Notes: generated by a model not told the origin, from the sequence alone. A stretch of DNA of 7,757 nucleotides from an uncultured Eubacterium sp. (GCA_910579145.1 CAJTTQ010000101.1:1-7757), one strand, 5' to 3'. Shown: positions 1-5,942, counted from the first letter of the stretch. Made by a program: numbers and translations.

Positions 1-342
1 AATATGAAAGGTTCTTATCACATCTACCGGACAAAAACTGAAACAATAAAAATACCATATAACAAAATATTGGCATTCACTTCCTTTCGGCATTATATAG
101 ATATCATAACTGAATCCAATGATATGGAGACTTGTTACCGCCAAAAAATCACAATTAAGAATCTACAAAATCAACTGCCTGAAGAATTTGTTCGTTGTCA
201 TCGAACAACAATAATCAATATCAATAAAGCTATTAAATTGACTTGTAAAGACATCACACTCTCCGACAATTCTGTTTATCCGGTGTCTGAAAGTTATTTA
301 TCTCTTGTCCGTGAAGCCTTTTCTGAGCTGCTTAATACATAA
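1..342 (+). CDS. LytTR-family response regulator, C-terminal DNA-binding part (5' partial)
   Basis: About 112 residues are visible and match a LytTR DNA-binding domain as found at the C-terminus of AgrA/VirR-type response regulators. The family signature is seen in the stretch RQKITIKNLQNQLPEEFVRCHR followed by an IININKAI strand (roughly residues 46-78), in which a conserved His-Arg precedes the Asn-rich strand. Residues 15-30 (IKIPYNKILAFTSFRHYI) match the opening strand, where a short loop reads out promoter state. The frame is open at the window edge (the codon before the first ATG is Asn), so that ATG is probably internal and an upstream receiver domain is probably missing. The expected role is transcription activation in response to a sensor kinase, often of a peptide signal; no partner is visible here. 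The gene is clearly richer in A+T than the genes from 1400 onward. I see no convincing terminator after it. Confidence 0.85.
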   Translation, partial: NMKGSYHIYRTKTETIKIPYNKILAFTSFRHYIDIITESNDMETCYRQKITIKNLQNQLPEEFVRCHRTTIININKAIKLTCKDITLSDNSVYPVSESYLSLVREAFSELLNT

Positions 343-430
343 CAGCTTCCATTCAAAAAAGCCGTAATGTATTATTCAGCCCGGTTTATTCTCTGTTTCC
401 ACATGATATAATAAATACCCATAAATCCTA
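343..430. other. AT-rich intergenic gap between LytTR gene and truncated flavoprotein
   Basis: Eighty-eight bases without a gene. A 7-base inverted match (AATACAT at 334-340 and ATGTATT at 367-373) spans the LytTR stop codon but has a 26-base loop and no T-run, so it is not a convincing terminator. The stretch marks the border between the AT-rich LytTR gene and the abrupt 3' end of the flavoprotein fragment. Confidence 0.4.
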
Positions 431-646
431 CTATTTATATTTCGTATATCCAAGTATCTTTACACGCCCATCCCCAAGCATCTCCCTGCAGAAGTTCTTG
501 CCTCTTGCCGTAAAAAAATACATAGCATCCGGCTCATAGTGTATCGCACTGATATTGCGGATCTGAGGATTTCCATATTCATCGGCCGTGGCAAAAGCCA
601 GCACACCAACATACGGACGCTTCTGTAAACAAGTTTTTGCATCCAT
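431..646 (-). pseudogene. Pyridoxamine 5'-phosphate oxidase-like flavoprotein, C-terminally truncated
   Basis: The 71-residue product begins MDAKTCLQKRPYVGVLAFATADEYGNP and continues with IRNISAIHYEPDAMYFFTARGKNFCREML, the N-terminal half of the FMN-binding split-barrel family related to pyridoxamine 5'-phosphate oxidase. These are small flavin proteins of roughly 130-150 residues found in many anaerobes, generally with unknown substrates. The product stops right after RVKILGYTKYK, where the family normally continues with the second half of the barrel, so about half the protein is missing. The start at 646 is chosen because a GGAGGG ribosome binding site lies just upstream on the minus strand (plus-strand positions 653-658). 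The gene begins 19 bases after the stop of the oxidoreductase pseudogene, so the two were probably one operon. It could still be expressed as a half-domain, but function is doubtful. Confidence 0.7.
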
Positions 647-665
647 CGTAATCCCTCCATTCGTT

Positions 666-1086
666 CTAAACCTTAACAACAATCTTCCCGTTTACTTTCC
701 CATTGTCCAAAGCCATACTTGCTTCCCGGATGTCCTTAAAATCATAAACTGCTCCTATACAGGGTTCCAGTCCCTTCCCTTCCAGAAACGAAAAAATCTC
801 TCTCATTACTTCCTCTGAGGGCCAGTTGCTGTGAAACCCGGTTAGGCACACACCGTTAGGAATAAATTTAATGGGGTCAAACCCATTCAGGGTATACCCG
901 GCATCCATAAGCCTTTGCAATCTGAATAGACGCATATCCCAACGCACAGGTTGCCCCCCCCCGGATTAAGAGTGTATCCGTCGGTCCTATTTTTTCAAGG
1001 GTAATGTCAAAAGAGCCGGGCTTGCGGAACCAGTCATGGGTTTCCCTCATGCCGTCAATGGAAAGCTGGTATAACAGTGTTTGCAC
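666..1086 (-). pseudogene. Zinc-type alcohol dehydrogenase / quinone oxidoreductase remnant
   Basis: Two reading frames hold pieces of one MDR-superfamily NAD(P)H-dependent quinone oxidoreductase. The upstream piece (877-1086) contains LEKIGPTDTLLIRGG then ATCALGYASIQIAKAYGCRV, the edge of the Rossmann fold with its glycine-rich nucleotide-binding loop. The downstream piece (666 to about 900) contains TLNGFDPIKFIPNGVCLTGFHS and ends with a typical C-terminus, YDFKDIREASMALDNGKVNGKIVVKV. The frame changes near 885-900, and roughly 70 residues that the family normally has between these segments are absent, which points to an internal deletion with a frameshift. The N-terminal catalytic domain is also missing; in the upstream frame a stop lies five codons before the GTG at 1086. 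A run of nine G (plus-strand C, 954-962) sits in the nucleotide-binding loop. An HxlR regulator is encoded divergently, a common pairing for such reductases. Decay rather than sequencing error is favoured because several lesions are present. Confidence 0.75.
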
Positions 1087-1168
1087 CTCTGGTCGCAGTC
1101 ATCTGCGGCAATCACTTTTATATAGCTAATAGAAATTGCCGGGGCACAACATAGATGGATAACAGTTA

Positions 1169-1173
1169 CCTCC
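1169..1173 (-). promoter_or_regulatory. Orphan ribosome binding site of the decayed oxidoreductase gene
   Basis: On the minus strand GGAGG is preceded by TTTT and lies downstream of the candidate promoter at 1213-1240. No good start codon follows at normal spacing: an ATC sits 8 bases downstream where an ATG would be expected, and the first ATG leads to a frame of only 8 codons. This fits a lost start of the degraded oxidoreductase gene. Confidence 0.35.
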
Positions 1174-1212
1174 AAAATGTATTCAGTGAGCTTTTTGCTC
1201 CCTGTATTTATC

Positions 1213-1240
1213 ATTTTACAAATTATTTCGATTTCCACAA
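1213..1240 (-). promoter_or_regulatory. Candidate sigma-A promoter for the decayed redox operon
   Basis: Minus strand: a -35 like TTGTGG (plus 1235-1240), a 16-base spacer, and a -10 like TAAAAT (plus 1213-1218). It points into the oxidoreductase remnant and is followed about 40 bases later by a GGAGG. Its -35 overlaps the first element of the palindrome cluster at 1239-1284, which is where a repressor would be expected to bind. Confidence 0.45.
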
Positions 1241-1284
1241 GTACGCACTTTTCGGTAACTCAGGTTACTTTTTGGTGACTTTTT
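1239..1284. promoter_or_regulatory. Operator-like repeat cluster, probable HxlR binding region
   Basis: Between the divergent promoters lie AAGT-ACGC-ACTT (1239-1250), the inverted repeat GTAAC-TCAG-GTTAC (1255-1268), and a near-perfect 11-base tandem repeat, GGTTACTTTTT (1263-1273) and GGTGACTTTTT (1274-1284). GGTNAC thus occurs at 1254, 1263 and 1274. HxlR proteins are dimeric winged-helix regulators that bind short inverted repeats between themselves and a divergent target gene. The cluster overlaps the -35 of the minus-strand promoter and lies upstream of the regulator's own -35. Assignment to HxlR is inferred from position. Confidence 0.5.
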
Positions 1285-1325
1285 CGTATTCCGGGGCTTT
1301 AACCCCCAAAGATTTTTATTTCTGA

Positions 1326-1354
1326 TTGAAAAACAGATGGCAATACATTATAAT
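1326..1354 (+). promoter_or_regulatory. Sigma-A promoter of the HxlR gene
   Basis: The -35 TTGAAA (1326-1331) is separated by exactly 17 bases from a perfect -10 TATAAT (1349-1354). A second TATAAT follows at 1359-1364 without an equally good -35. Transcription would begin near 1361, giving a leader of about 43 bases before the ATG at 1404. Confidence 0.75.
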
Positions 1355-1403
1355 TAAATATAATATTCTGATTTGAAGCAATGAAGAAGAGGAGATTTTC
1401 GAT

Positions 1404-1739
1404 ATGACAAAGGAAGAAATGCCCGCATGTCCTGTTGCAACAACAGTCCGACTGATCGGCAGCAAATGGAAACTGTTGATTATGAGAAACCTGCTGACCC
1501 GCCCGTGGCGTTTTAATGAACTAAGGAACAGTCTGGATGGGGGCAGCCAAAAGGTTCTGACTGACAGCCTGCGGACTATGGAAAAAGACGGTATTGTTAT
1601 CAGGACCGTTTACCCGGAAGTTCCGCCCCGTGTGGAGTATTCTTTAAGTGAACTGGGAGAATCCATGCGCCCCATTCTGGAATCTATGGAGACATGGGGA
1701 AAATCCTATCAAGCAATCGTACTTGCCGATAATACTTAA
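1404..1739 (+). CDS. HxlR-family winged helix-turn-helix transcriptional regulator
   Basis: The 111-residue protein has the full HxlR layout: an N-terminal CPVATTVRLIGSKWKLLIMRNLL (Cys9 followed by the first helix), a recognition-helix region FNELRNSLDGGSQKVLTDSLRTMEKDGIVIR (about residues 37-67), and a wing with the near-invariant VPPRVEYSLSELG (about 73-85). Length and ends are normal, so the gene appears intact. The start at 1404 has AGAGGAG at 1388-1394. Cys9 is the only cysteine. In the family members YodB and HypR the equivalent N-terminal cysteine senses quinones, aldehydes or disulfide stress, so a thiol-based sensor is plausible here by analogy only. It is transcribed away from a decayed quinone oxidoreductase and flavoprotein pair, the kind of target these regulators usually control. 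Its stop codon overlaps the A-run of the terminator shared with the facing chemoreceptor gene. Confidence 0.92.
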   Translation: MTKEEMPACPVATTVRLIGSKWKLLIMRNLLTRPWRFNELRNSLDGGSQKVLTDSLRTMEKDGIVIRTVYPEVPPRVEYSLSELGESMRPILESMETWGKSYQAIVLADNT

Positions 1740-1776
1740 AAAAATAAGAGAGGTACCTCCATGTATGATACCTCTC
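1738..1776 (-). terminator. Intrinsic terminator of the chemoreceptor gene
   Basis: Read on the minus strand, an 8-base stem GAGAGGTA / TACCTCTC (plus 1748-1755 and 1769-1776) with a 13-base loop is followed by TTATTTTTTT (from plus A-run 1738-1744). It starts 11 bases after the chemoreceptor stop. On the plus strand the stem follows the HxlR stop but the downstream bases are a weak T-run, so its effect on HxlR is less sure. Confidence 0.75.
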
Positions 1777-1787
1777 CTATTTCCTCA

Positions 1788-3299
1788 TCAGTCAGAAAAA
1801 ACAGTACGTGCAATCTCTTTTTCCTCGTCGCACAGTTCGTTCAATTTCTGTGTCATATCCTGTATCTTTTCCATATTGGCGGACTGGGAAAGGACCGCCT
1901 GATCCATCCCTTCGATTTTGTCAAGTATATGTTCAATTGCTTTTTGCATCTGGTTTAAACTTTGGGAAATATGTGCGGATGTCTCATTACACGATACTGC
2001 CAGTTTACCGACTTCATCTGCCACTACGGCAAACCCCTTTCCCGCCTCTCCCGCTCTTGCCGCCTCAATCGAAGCATTCAGGGAAAGTAAATTAGTCTGA
2101 GAGGCAATCCCCTGAATTAACGAAATGATCTCAAGAGACTCGTTTACCTTTTCGTTCACGGAAGCTGCTGCTTTCGTAATGCTTTCCTGTTGCTCATTTA
2201 GTCCCTGTACATCTGTCGTTGTCTCTGCCACGACCGCACTGATCTCATCCAGCCCCGCAGCCAGGCTGTGAATACTCTTTTCCATGTCTGCCTCAAAGAT
2301 CTCCCGGCTTCGCTTCTGCCTCGTCACATCAAGAACCGTCGCTGCCAAAACGATCGGTCTCCTGGCTGAATCAAATACGGCGGTAACTGTCATGTGAAAC
2401 CACCGGTAACTGCCATCCGCATGACGGATACGAAAGTCCTCTTTTAGAGGTATCTGAGACGTTCCTGAACTAACATAATTATAAATCTCTTCCATCACCC
2501 GTTTCTGATCTGCTTCGTGGATCAAATCCGAATAGGAGTCCGGCACATTTGGAAAGTCCTGTTCGTTATGGAATCCTAATAACTTTCTAAACTGTTCCGA
2601 ATACCAAAACTGGTTTTCCGGATTTTTTATGTCCCCGTCCACCACGTTCATACTCCAGGAACCCTCGTTCAATATAGAGTCGATCGCATCATGCTTCTTT
2701 GTAGAAATATCCAGTTCTACAGCATTGTTGTGGGCAACCGTAATATTGGAAATCGTACCTATAAATTCAAATGGTTTGCCCCCCCGCCTGACGATCTCAC
2801 CCGCCATACGCATCCAGCACAACCCATCCCTCTTTGTCTGAAAACGGTATTCTACATCCAGGACCTTTTTTCCGGACGCATCCTCGATCGTATCCCGAAA
2901 CTCTTTCATGACTTTATCTTTATCAGATTCATAAATTTTACAAAGCCATGCCTCCACCGTATCCTCAAATTCACCGCGATCCGTATAACCCGTGATCTCA
3001 CGGAACTCATCACTAAACATAACCCGGTTGATCTGCTGATCCTCCCCGAAATACATCGACCACATACCGGAATGGTTCATCCGGTTCAGCATCGTCATAT
3101 TTTCTCTCGCATGATTCAGTAACAAATTTGCGCAATTCAACAGGTTGTTTAAGGATTTCACCGCTTCCGGCGCTTTCTGCTTAACCTCTGCATTTTTGAT
3201 CTCCTCAAATACACCAGTCTGAAACGACTTACCTGCCAGTGAATCTAATTCGCCGGCCAACTGCGTGATCCAATTTGCCTGTGCTTTTTTCCCGTGCAT
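1788..3299 (-). CDS. Cytoplasmic PAS-PAS methyl-accepting chemotaxis protein
   Basis: A 503-residue soluble sensor: an N-terminal helical part (about 1-70), a first PAS domain (about 75-190, ending FIGTISNITVAHN), a second PAS domain with PAC-like end (about 210-328, HADGSYRWFHMTVTAV then VLAATVLDVTRQ), and a C-terminal MCP signalling domain (about 335-503). The conserved hairpin tip is seen as ASQTNLLSLNASIEAARAGE followed by GKGFAVVADEVGKLA (about 399-434), the region that contacts the CheA kinase and CheW. There is no transmembrane segment or periplasmic domain, so it should sense an internal signal such as redox state or a small ligand. PAS cofactors cannot be read from sequence by eye. 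The start at 3299 is preferred over the in-frame ATG at 3317, because AAAGGAG lies 8 bases before the 3299 ATG and inside the longer version. It follows the DUF4253 gene by 43 bases on the same strand, so co-transcription is likely. No C-terminal receptor-tethering pentapeptide is seen. Confidence 0.93.
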   Translation of the reverse strand: MHGKKAQANWITQLAGELDSLAGKSFQTGVFEEIKNAEVKQKAPEAVKSLNNLLNCANLLLNHARENMTMLNRMNHSGMWSMYFGEDQQINRVMFSDEFREITGYTDRGEFEDTVEAWLCKIYESDKDKVMKEFRDTIEDASGKKVLDVEYRFQTKRDGLCWMRMAGEIVRRGGKPFEFIGTISNITVAHNNAVELDISTKKHDAIDSILNEGSWSMNVVDGDIKNPENQFWYSEQFRKLLGFHNEQDFPNVPDSYSDLIHEADQKRVMEEIYNYVSSGTSQIPLKEDFRIRHADGSYRWFHMTVTAVFDSARRPIVLAATVLDVTRQKRSREIFEADMEKSIHSLAAGLDEISAVVAETTTDVQGLNEQQESITKAAASVNEKVNESLEIISLIQGIASQTNLLSLNASIEAARAGEAGKGFAVVADEVGKLAVSCNETSAHISQSLNQMQKAIEHILDKIEGMDQAVLSQSANMEKIQDMTQKLNELCDEEKEIARTVFSD

Positions 3300-3342
3300 G
3301 TTAAAGTCTCCTTTCATCCATTTGTTATAACATGATTACGAT

Positions 3343-4065
3343 TTAATCCCACCAAAAATACCAAACTTCAGATTCTTCAAGTCCGGCCGCTAACTCAGAC
3401 ACCTTATACGTAAGAGTACCCTGATCGATCCGATCCGGACAGAACGCGTAATGCTCTTTGGCCGCTTCCATACTGTCCATATCATTTAATCCGGCAGGTG
3501 CGTAAAACTCCATGACATCATGGGTAAACACAGCGGGAACCGCCTTGTATTTCTCATACCAGTATTTACATACAGCGATCATTTCCTCCGGCGCCGGACA
3601 CTCATTCCACCCTCCCATCGGCAGGTATCCCACGATCTCCCACGGATTTTTAACCGGAACCTCTAACAACAGGGTGTCCGCTTCCAGCATTCCATCGTCA
3701 AAAGAACAATATGCGCTAAAACTGTGAAGCACCTCTCCCACTGTCTCCTCTCCGATGAACTCTTCCCAGTCTTTTTCCTCAAAGTCTTCGGTATACTCTT
3801 CCAGACGTTCTTTTAAGATATCCCTGCCGTTTCCTCCGCACCCGGCAATGATCTCTTCTCTGTCATATTCCTGTCCGGCCACTTCTTCCAGCCACTCCAC
3901 TGCGTATTCATCCAAAGAGACGATGGCCGGATAAACCCCTTCCTCCGTCCTCTTTTCATACACGGCTTTATATGCCTGTTCCACCAATTCAGGACTGCTT
4001 CCCTTTTCAAATACGGTATAGCGGCAATCAAAACGTTCCGCTATCTTCTTCGTTGTTTCCTCCAT
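3343..4065 (-). CDS. DUF4253 domain-containing protein
   Basis: A 240-residue acidic protein. The C-terminal ~110 residues carry the hallmarks of DUF4253: NPWEIVGYLPMGGWNECPAPEEM (about 140-162), CKYWYEKYKAVPAVFTHDVMEFYAP (about 166-190), EHYAFCPDRIDQGT (about 204-217) and the terminal SEVWYFWWD. The family has no established biochemical role; members occur widely in bacteria, sometimes near contact-dependent or toxin-immunity loci. The N-terminal half is less conserved and rich in Glu, without a signal peptide or membrane segment, so the protein is probably cytoplasmic. The start at 4065 has GGAGG 7 bases upstream (plus 4073-4077). It is the upstream member of a pair with the chemoreceptor and is transcribed away from the collagen-like gene. 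No toxin partner is visible beside it, so an immunity role is not supported here. Confidence 0.85.
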   Translation of the reverse strand: MEETTKKIAERFDCRYTVFEKGSSPELVEQAYKAVYEKRTEEGVYPAIVSLDEYAVEWLEEVAGQEYDREEIIAGCGGNGRDILKERLEEYTEDFEEKDWEEFIGEETVGEVLHSFSAYCSFDDGMLEADTLLLEVPVKNPWEIVGYLPMGGWNECPAPEEMIAVCKYWYEKYKAVPAVFTHDVMEFYAPAGLNDMDSMEAAKEHYAFCPDRIDQGTLTYKVSELAAGLEESEVWYFWWD

Positions 4066-4066
4066 A

Positions 4067-4092
4067 ACCTTACCTCCACTGAGTCATAAAAT
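4067..4092 (+). promoter_or_regulatory. Possible sporulation-type (sigma-E/sigma-K) promoter for the collagen-like gene
   Basis: AC at 4067-4068, then 16 bases, then CATAAAAT at 4085-4092, resembles the Bacillus sigma-K pattern (AC, 16-17 bases, CATANNNTA) apart from the last base; ATA at 4063-4065 could also fit part of a sigma-E -35. Transcription would start near 4099, just before the AGGAG at 4114. The match is short and could be chance, but it agrees with the proposed spore-surface role of the gene. Confidence 0.3.
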
Positions 4093-4129
4093 GAAATTAA
4101 ATACTTACGATCCAGGAGAACAAAAGAAA

Positions 4130-4678
4130 ATGCGCTTTATCCATCATCATTCCTGTTGTGATCCGTGCTGTCAGGGACCTGCGGGGCCGCCGGGACCACC
4201 GGGCGAAACCGGGCCACAGGGGCCGCCAGGACCCGGGGTACCGCCGTCGTATTTTAATGCCGTTATATCGGGCGGATATCAGACGATTGTCCCAGAAGGC
4301 GACGTCAATTTTCTGCTCGCATATCAGTCCGGTGATTTTTCGTTCACTCCAAACACCGCGGAAATCACGGTGCATACGGGAGGCGTCTATCGGATCGACT
4401 ACTCCTTATTGATTCGCCCGGCCACTGGATTACTCAATATTGCTTATGCCGTAGCAGTCAATGGACGGGAAAACCCTTTGTCCTTTTTTGGCACATATTC
4501 GGATGGACTGGCAAACACAGAACGCACCCAGTTAACAGGCATGTTCATCACCCCGATCGAAGCCGGTTCCACCGTCGTACTCCGAAACAAATCCTCCTCC
4601 ACGGACTATCTGGCCGGAACAGGAATTGACAACCAGGCGGTCAATCACGCATCCATACTATTACAGCGGATCGCTTAA
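4130..4678 (+). CDS. Collagen-like protein with BclA-type C-terminal domain
   Basis: The 182-residue product starts with a short His/Cys segment (HHH at 5-7, CC at 9-10, CC at 13-14), followed by a short collagen-like run of six Gly-X-Y triplets (residues 16-33, then GPG), all rich in proline. The remaining ~145 residues (from VPPSYFNAVISGG to the end) look like the compact all-beta C-terminal domain of BclA-like exosporium proteins, a TNF/C1q-like trimerising fold: FSFTPNTAEITVHTGGVYRIDYSLL, VAVNGRENPLSFFGTYS, and a typical end NHASILLQRIA. Such proteins form trimers on spore or cell surfaces in Firmicutes. The start at 4130 is chosen over an in-frame ATG at 4091, because AGGAG sits at 4114-4118 and no ribosome binding site precedes 4091. 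The longer version would have 195 residues. It is divergent from the DUF4253 gene. There is no secretion signal, as is usual for spore-coat proteins made in the mother cell. Confidence 0.85.
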   Translation: MRFIHHHSCCDPCCQGPAGPPGPPGETGPQGPPGPGVPPSYFNAVISGGYQTIVPEGDVNFLLAYQSGDFSFTPNTAEITVHTGGVYRIDYSLLIRPATGLLNIAYAVAVNGRENPLSFFGTYSDGLANTERTQLTGMFITPIEAGSTVVLRNKSSSTDYLAGTGIDNQAVNHASILLQRIA

Positions 4679-4717
4679 TTCTGATTTTAGTGTACCATAC
4701 GTTCGTTCAAAAGACAA

Positions 4718-4770
4718 CACCCCCCTCAGATATCCCCACAGCATGGGAGATCTAAGAGGGGGTGCTTTTC
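4718..4770. terminator. Strong terminator between the collagen-like gene and rlmH
   Basis: A long stem pairs CACCCCCCTC (from 4718) and AGATATCCCC with GGGAGATCT and GAGGGGGTG (to 4764), with a loop near 4738-4744, followed on the plus strand by CTTTTCTTTC. On the minus strand the bases after the stem (TTGTCTTTTG) also contain T-runs. It lies between two convergent genes and probably ends transcription from both sides, best on the plus strand. Confidence 0.8.
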
Positions 4771-4802
4771 TTTCTATGTAACTCCCCGATAAGCGGGAAT
4801 CT

Positions 4803-5282
4803 TTACTTATGATACGGCTCCCCCCTACTGATCCGATACCCCCGGTAAATCTGCTCCAGCAAAATAACCCTCATCAACTGATGAGGAAACGTCATCTTCG
4901 AAAAACTCAATTCTTCATCCGCCCTCTCCAGCACCTGCTCCGACAAGCCGAGCGAGCCGCCGATCACAAAAATAACATGGCCCTTTCCACTCATTCCATA
5001 CCCATCCAGCTTGCGCGAGAAGGCTACCGAGTCGTATTGATCGCCTGTTATCGCCAGCGCTATGACATGATCTTCCCCTTTTATATGCCGCAGCAGGCGC
5101 TCCCCTTCTTTCTCCCGGATCAGCTCTTCCTCTCTCTCTGAGGCATGATCCGGCGTCTTCTCATCCGCCACCTCGGCCACTTCCAGCTTCACATAACGGG
5201 ACAGCCTTTTTGTGTATTCATTTACTGCATCGCGCATAAATTTCTCTTTCAGCTTCCCGACGCACAAGATCGTAATTTTCAA
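4803..5282 (-). CDS. rlmH: 23S rRNA (pseudouridine(1915)-N(3))-methyltransferase RlmH
   Basis: The 159-residue protein has the standard RlmH length and motifs: MKITILCVGKLKEKF at the N-terminus, the SPOUT-fold SAM-binding loop HVIFVIGGSLGLS (102-114), and the C-terminal trefoil-knot region FPHQLMRVILLEQIYRGYRISRGEPYHK (132-159), including the usual YHK end. The enzyme is a homodimeric SAM-dependent methyltransferase that methylates pseudouridine 1915 in helix 69 of 23S rRNA, acting on assembled 70S ribosomes. The start is TTG at 5282-5280, preceded by an AAGGTGGGG ribosome binding site inside the upstream gene. The TTG overlaps the upstream stop as TTGA, which points to translational coupling with the histidine phosphatase family gene. 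A strong terminator lies about 33 bases after its stop. Confidence 0.97.
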   Translation of the reverse strand: MKITILCVGKLKEKFMRDAVNEYTKRLSRYVKLEVAEVADEKTPDHASEREEELIREKEGERLLRHIKGEDHVIALAITGDQYDSVAFSRKLDGYGMSGKGHVIFVIGGSLGLSEQVLERADEELSFSKMTFPHQLMRVILLEQIYRGYRISRGEPYHK

Positions 5283-5875
5283 AACGGATCCCCACCTTTT
5301 TTATCTTTTGCCGGCCGGTACTGGAACGGACGCTTGTAGTCTGGTATCTCATACAAATACAAAATCCCGTTTTTTACGCGGCGCACTTCCTTTCCGATAA
5401 ATCCCAGGCGGAAAAGCTCATAGATAAAATTAAAAATAAGAAATCCGTGGGAAACAATGAGCACATTATCTTTCGACCAGTCGATCTGACGAAAAAAGCG
5501 GCGGACACGTCTTCTCGTTCCCTTGATATCCTCCGGCTGGCTTTTCGACTTAAAAAACCATGCCAGGCGCCCGCAAAAATGCCAGACCGGAAACGGGAGT
5601 TTGATCCTGTCCGTGTGAATGAACGGAGCGTTGTCCACTTCCCGCAGAAGCTTATCGACAAAAATATTTCCGCTGTAAACTTCTTTTGCCGTCTCTACCG
5701 CCCGCTCCAAGTCACTGCAATAACATATATCCCATTGGATCCCTGACATATTTACCTTTTTCTTCATGATCCGGGCATGTTCATATTTCTCTGACCACTC
5801 CCGGAACTCTTCCGACGTCATCATAAACTTGTGGGGACAATCCACTTTAAAATGTCTGACCAATCCTATTTTCAT
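5279..5875 (-). CDS. Histidine phosphatase (phosphoglycerate mutase-like) family protein
   Basis: A 198-residue protein of the histidine phosphatase superfamily. The catalytic pieces are visible: the N-terminal strand KIGLVRHFKVD with Arg7-His8 (the phosphorylated His), Arg58 in CYCSDLERAVETAK, Glu79 in LLREVD, and the second catalytic His143 in VLIVSHGFLIF. The usual RHG/RHGQ loop is RHFK here, so the Gly is replaced by Phe. This resembles a clostridial branch whose substrate is not known; it should not be called a cofactor-dependent phosphoglycerate mutase on this evidence. The basic C-terminal tail (after about 175) is not part of the core fold. The ATG at 5875 follows GGGAGGA at good spacing. 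It is the first gene of a two-gene operon with rlmH and diverges from pdxS across a 207-base intergenic region. Confidence 0.85.
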   Translation of the reverse strand: MKIGLVRHFKVDCPHKFMMTSEEFREWSEKYEHARIMKKKVNMSGIQWDICYCSDLERAVETAKEVYSGNIFVDKLLREVDNAPFIHTDRIKLPFPVWHFCGRLAWFFKSKSQPEDIKGTRRRVRRFFRQIDWSKDNVLIVSHGFLIFNFIYELFRLGFIGKEVRRVKNGILYLYEIPDYKRPFQYRPAKDKKGGDPF

Positions 5876-5912
5876 CCGTATTCCTCCCGCATAATCCTTT
5901 GTCCATTATTAT

Positions 5913-5942
5913 AGTATAGCAAGAAGACACTACCCAATGCAA
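5913..5942 (-). promoter_or_regulatory. Extended -10 sigma-A promoter of the phosphatase-rlmH operon
   Basis: Minus strand: TTGCAT (plus 5937-5942) as -35, 18 bases, then TATACT (plus 5913-5918) preceded by TGC, an extended -10. A TATAAT overlaps just downstream. It gives a leader of about 30 bases ending at the GGGAGGA before the ATG at 5875. Confidence 0.6.

Noticed and set aside
1047..1238. Minus-strand frame of 63 codons with several cysteines (CDQRCKHC)
   Set aside because: It overlaps the better-supported reductase remnant frame, has no family resemblance I can defend, and its start lies in the promoter region. It is probably the degenerate 5' part of the pseudogene region.
2691..3122. 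Open frame of 143 codons antisense to the chemoreceptor gene
   Set aside because: Composition is that of an antisense shadow and the sense strand encodes a clear PAS domain across the same bases.
4785..4797. Small hairpin CCCG/CGGG just after the rlmH stop
   Set aside because: Four pairs only with no T-run; the large terminator at 4718-4770 explains the end of transcription.
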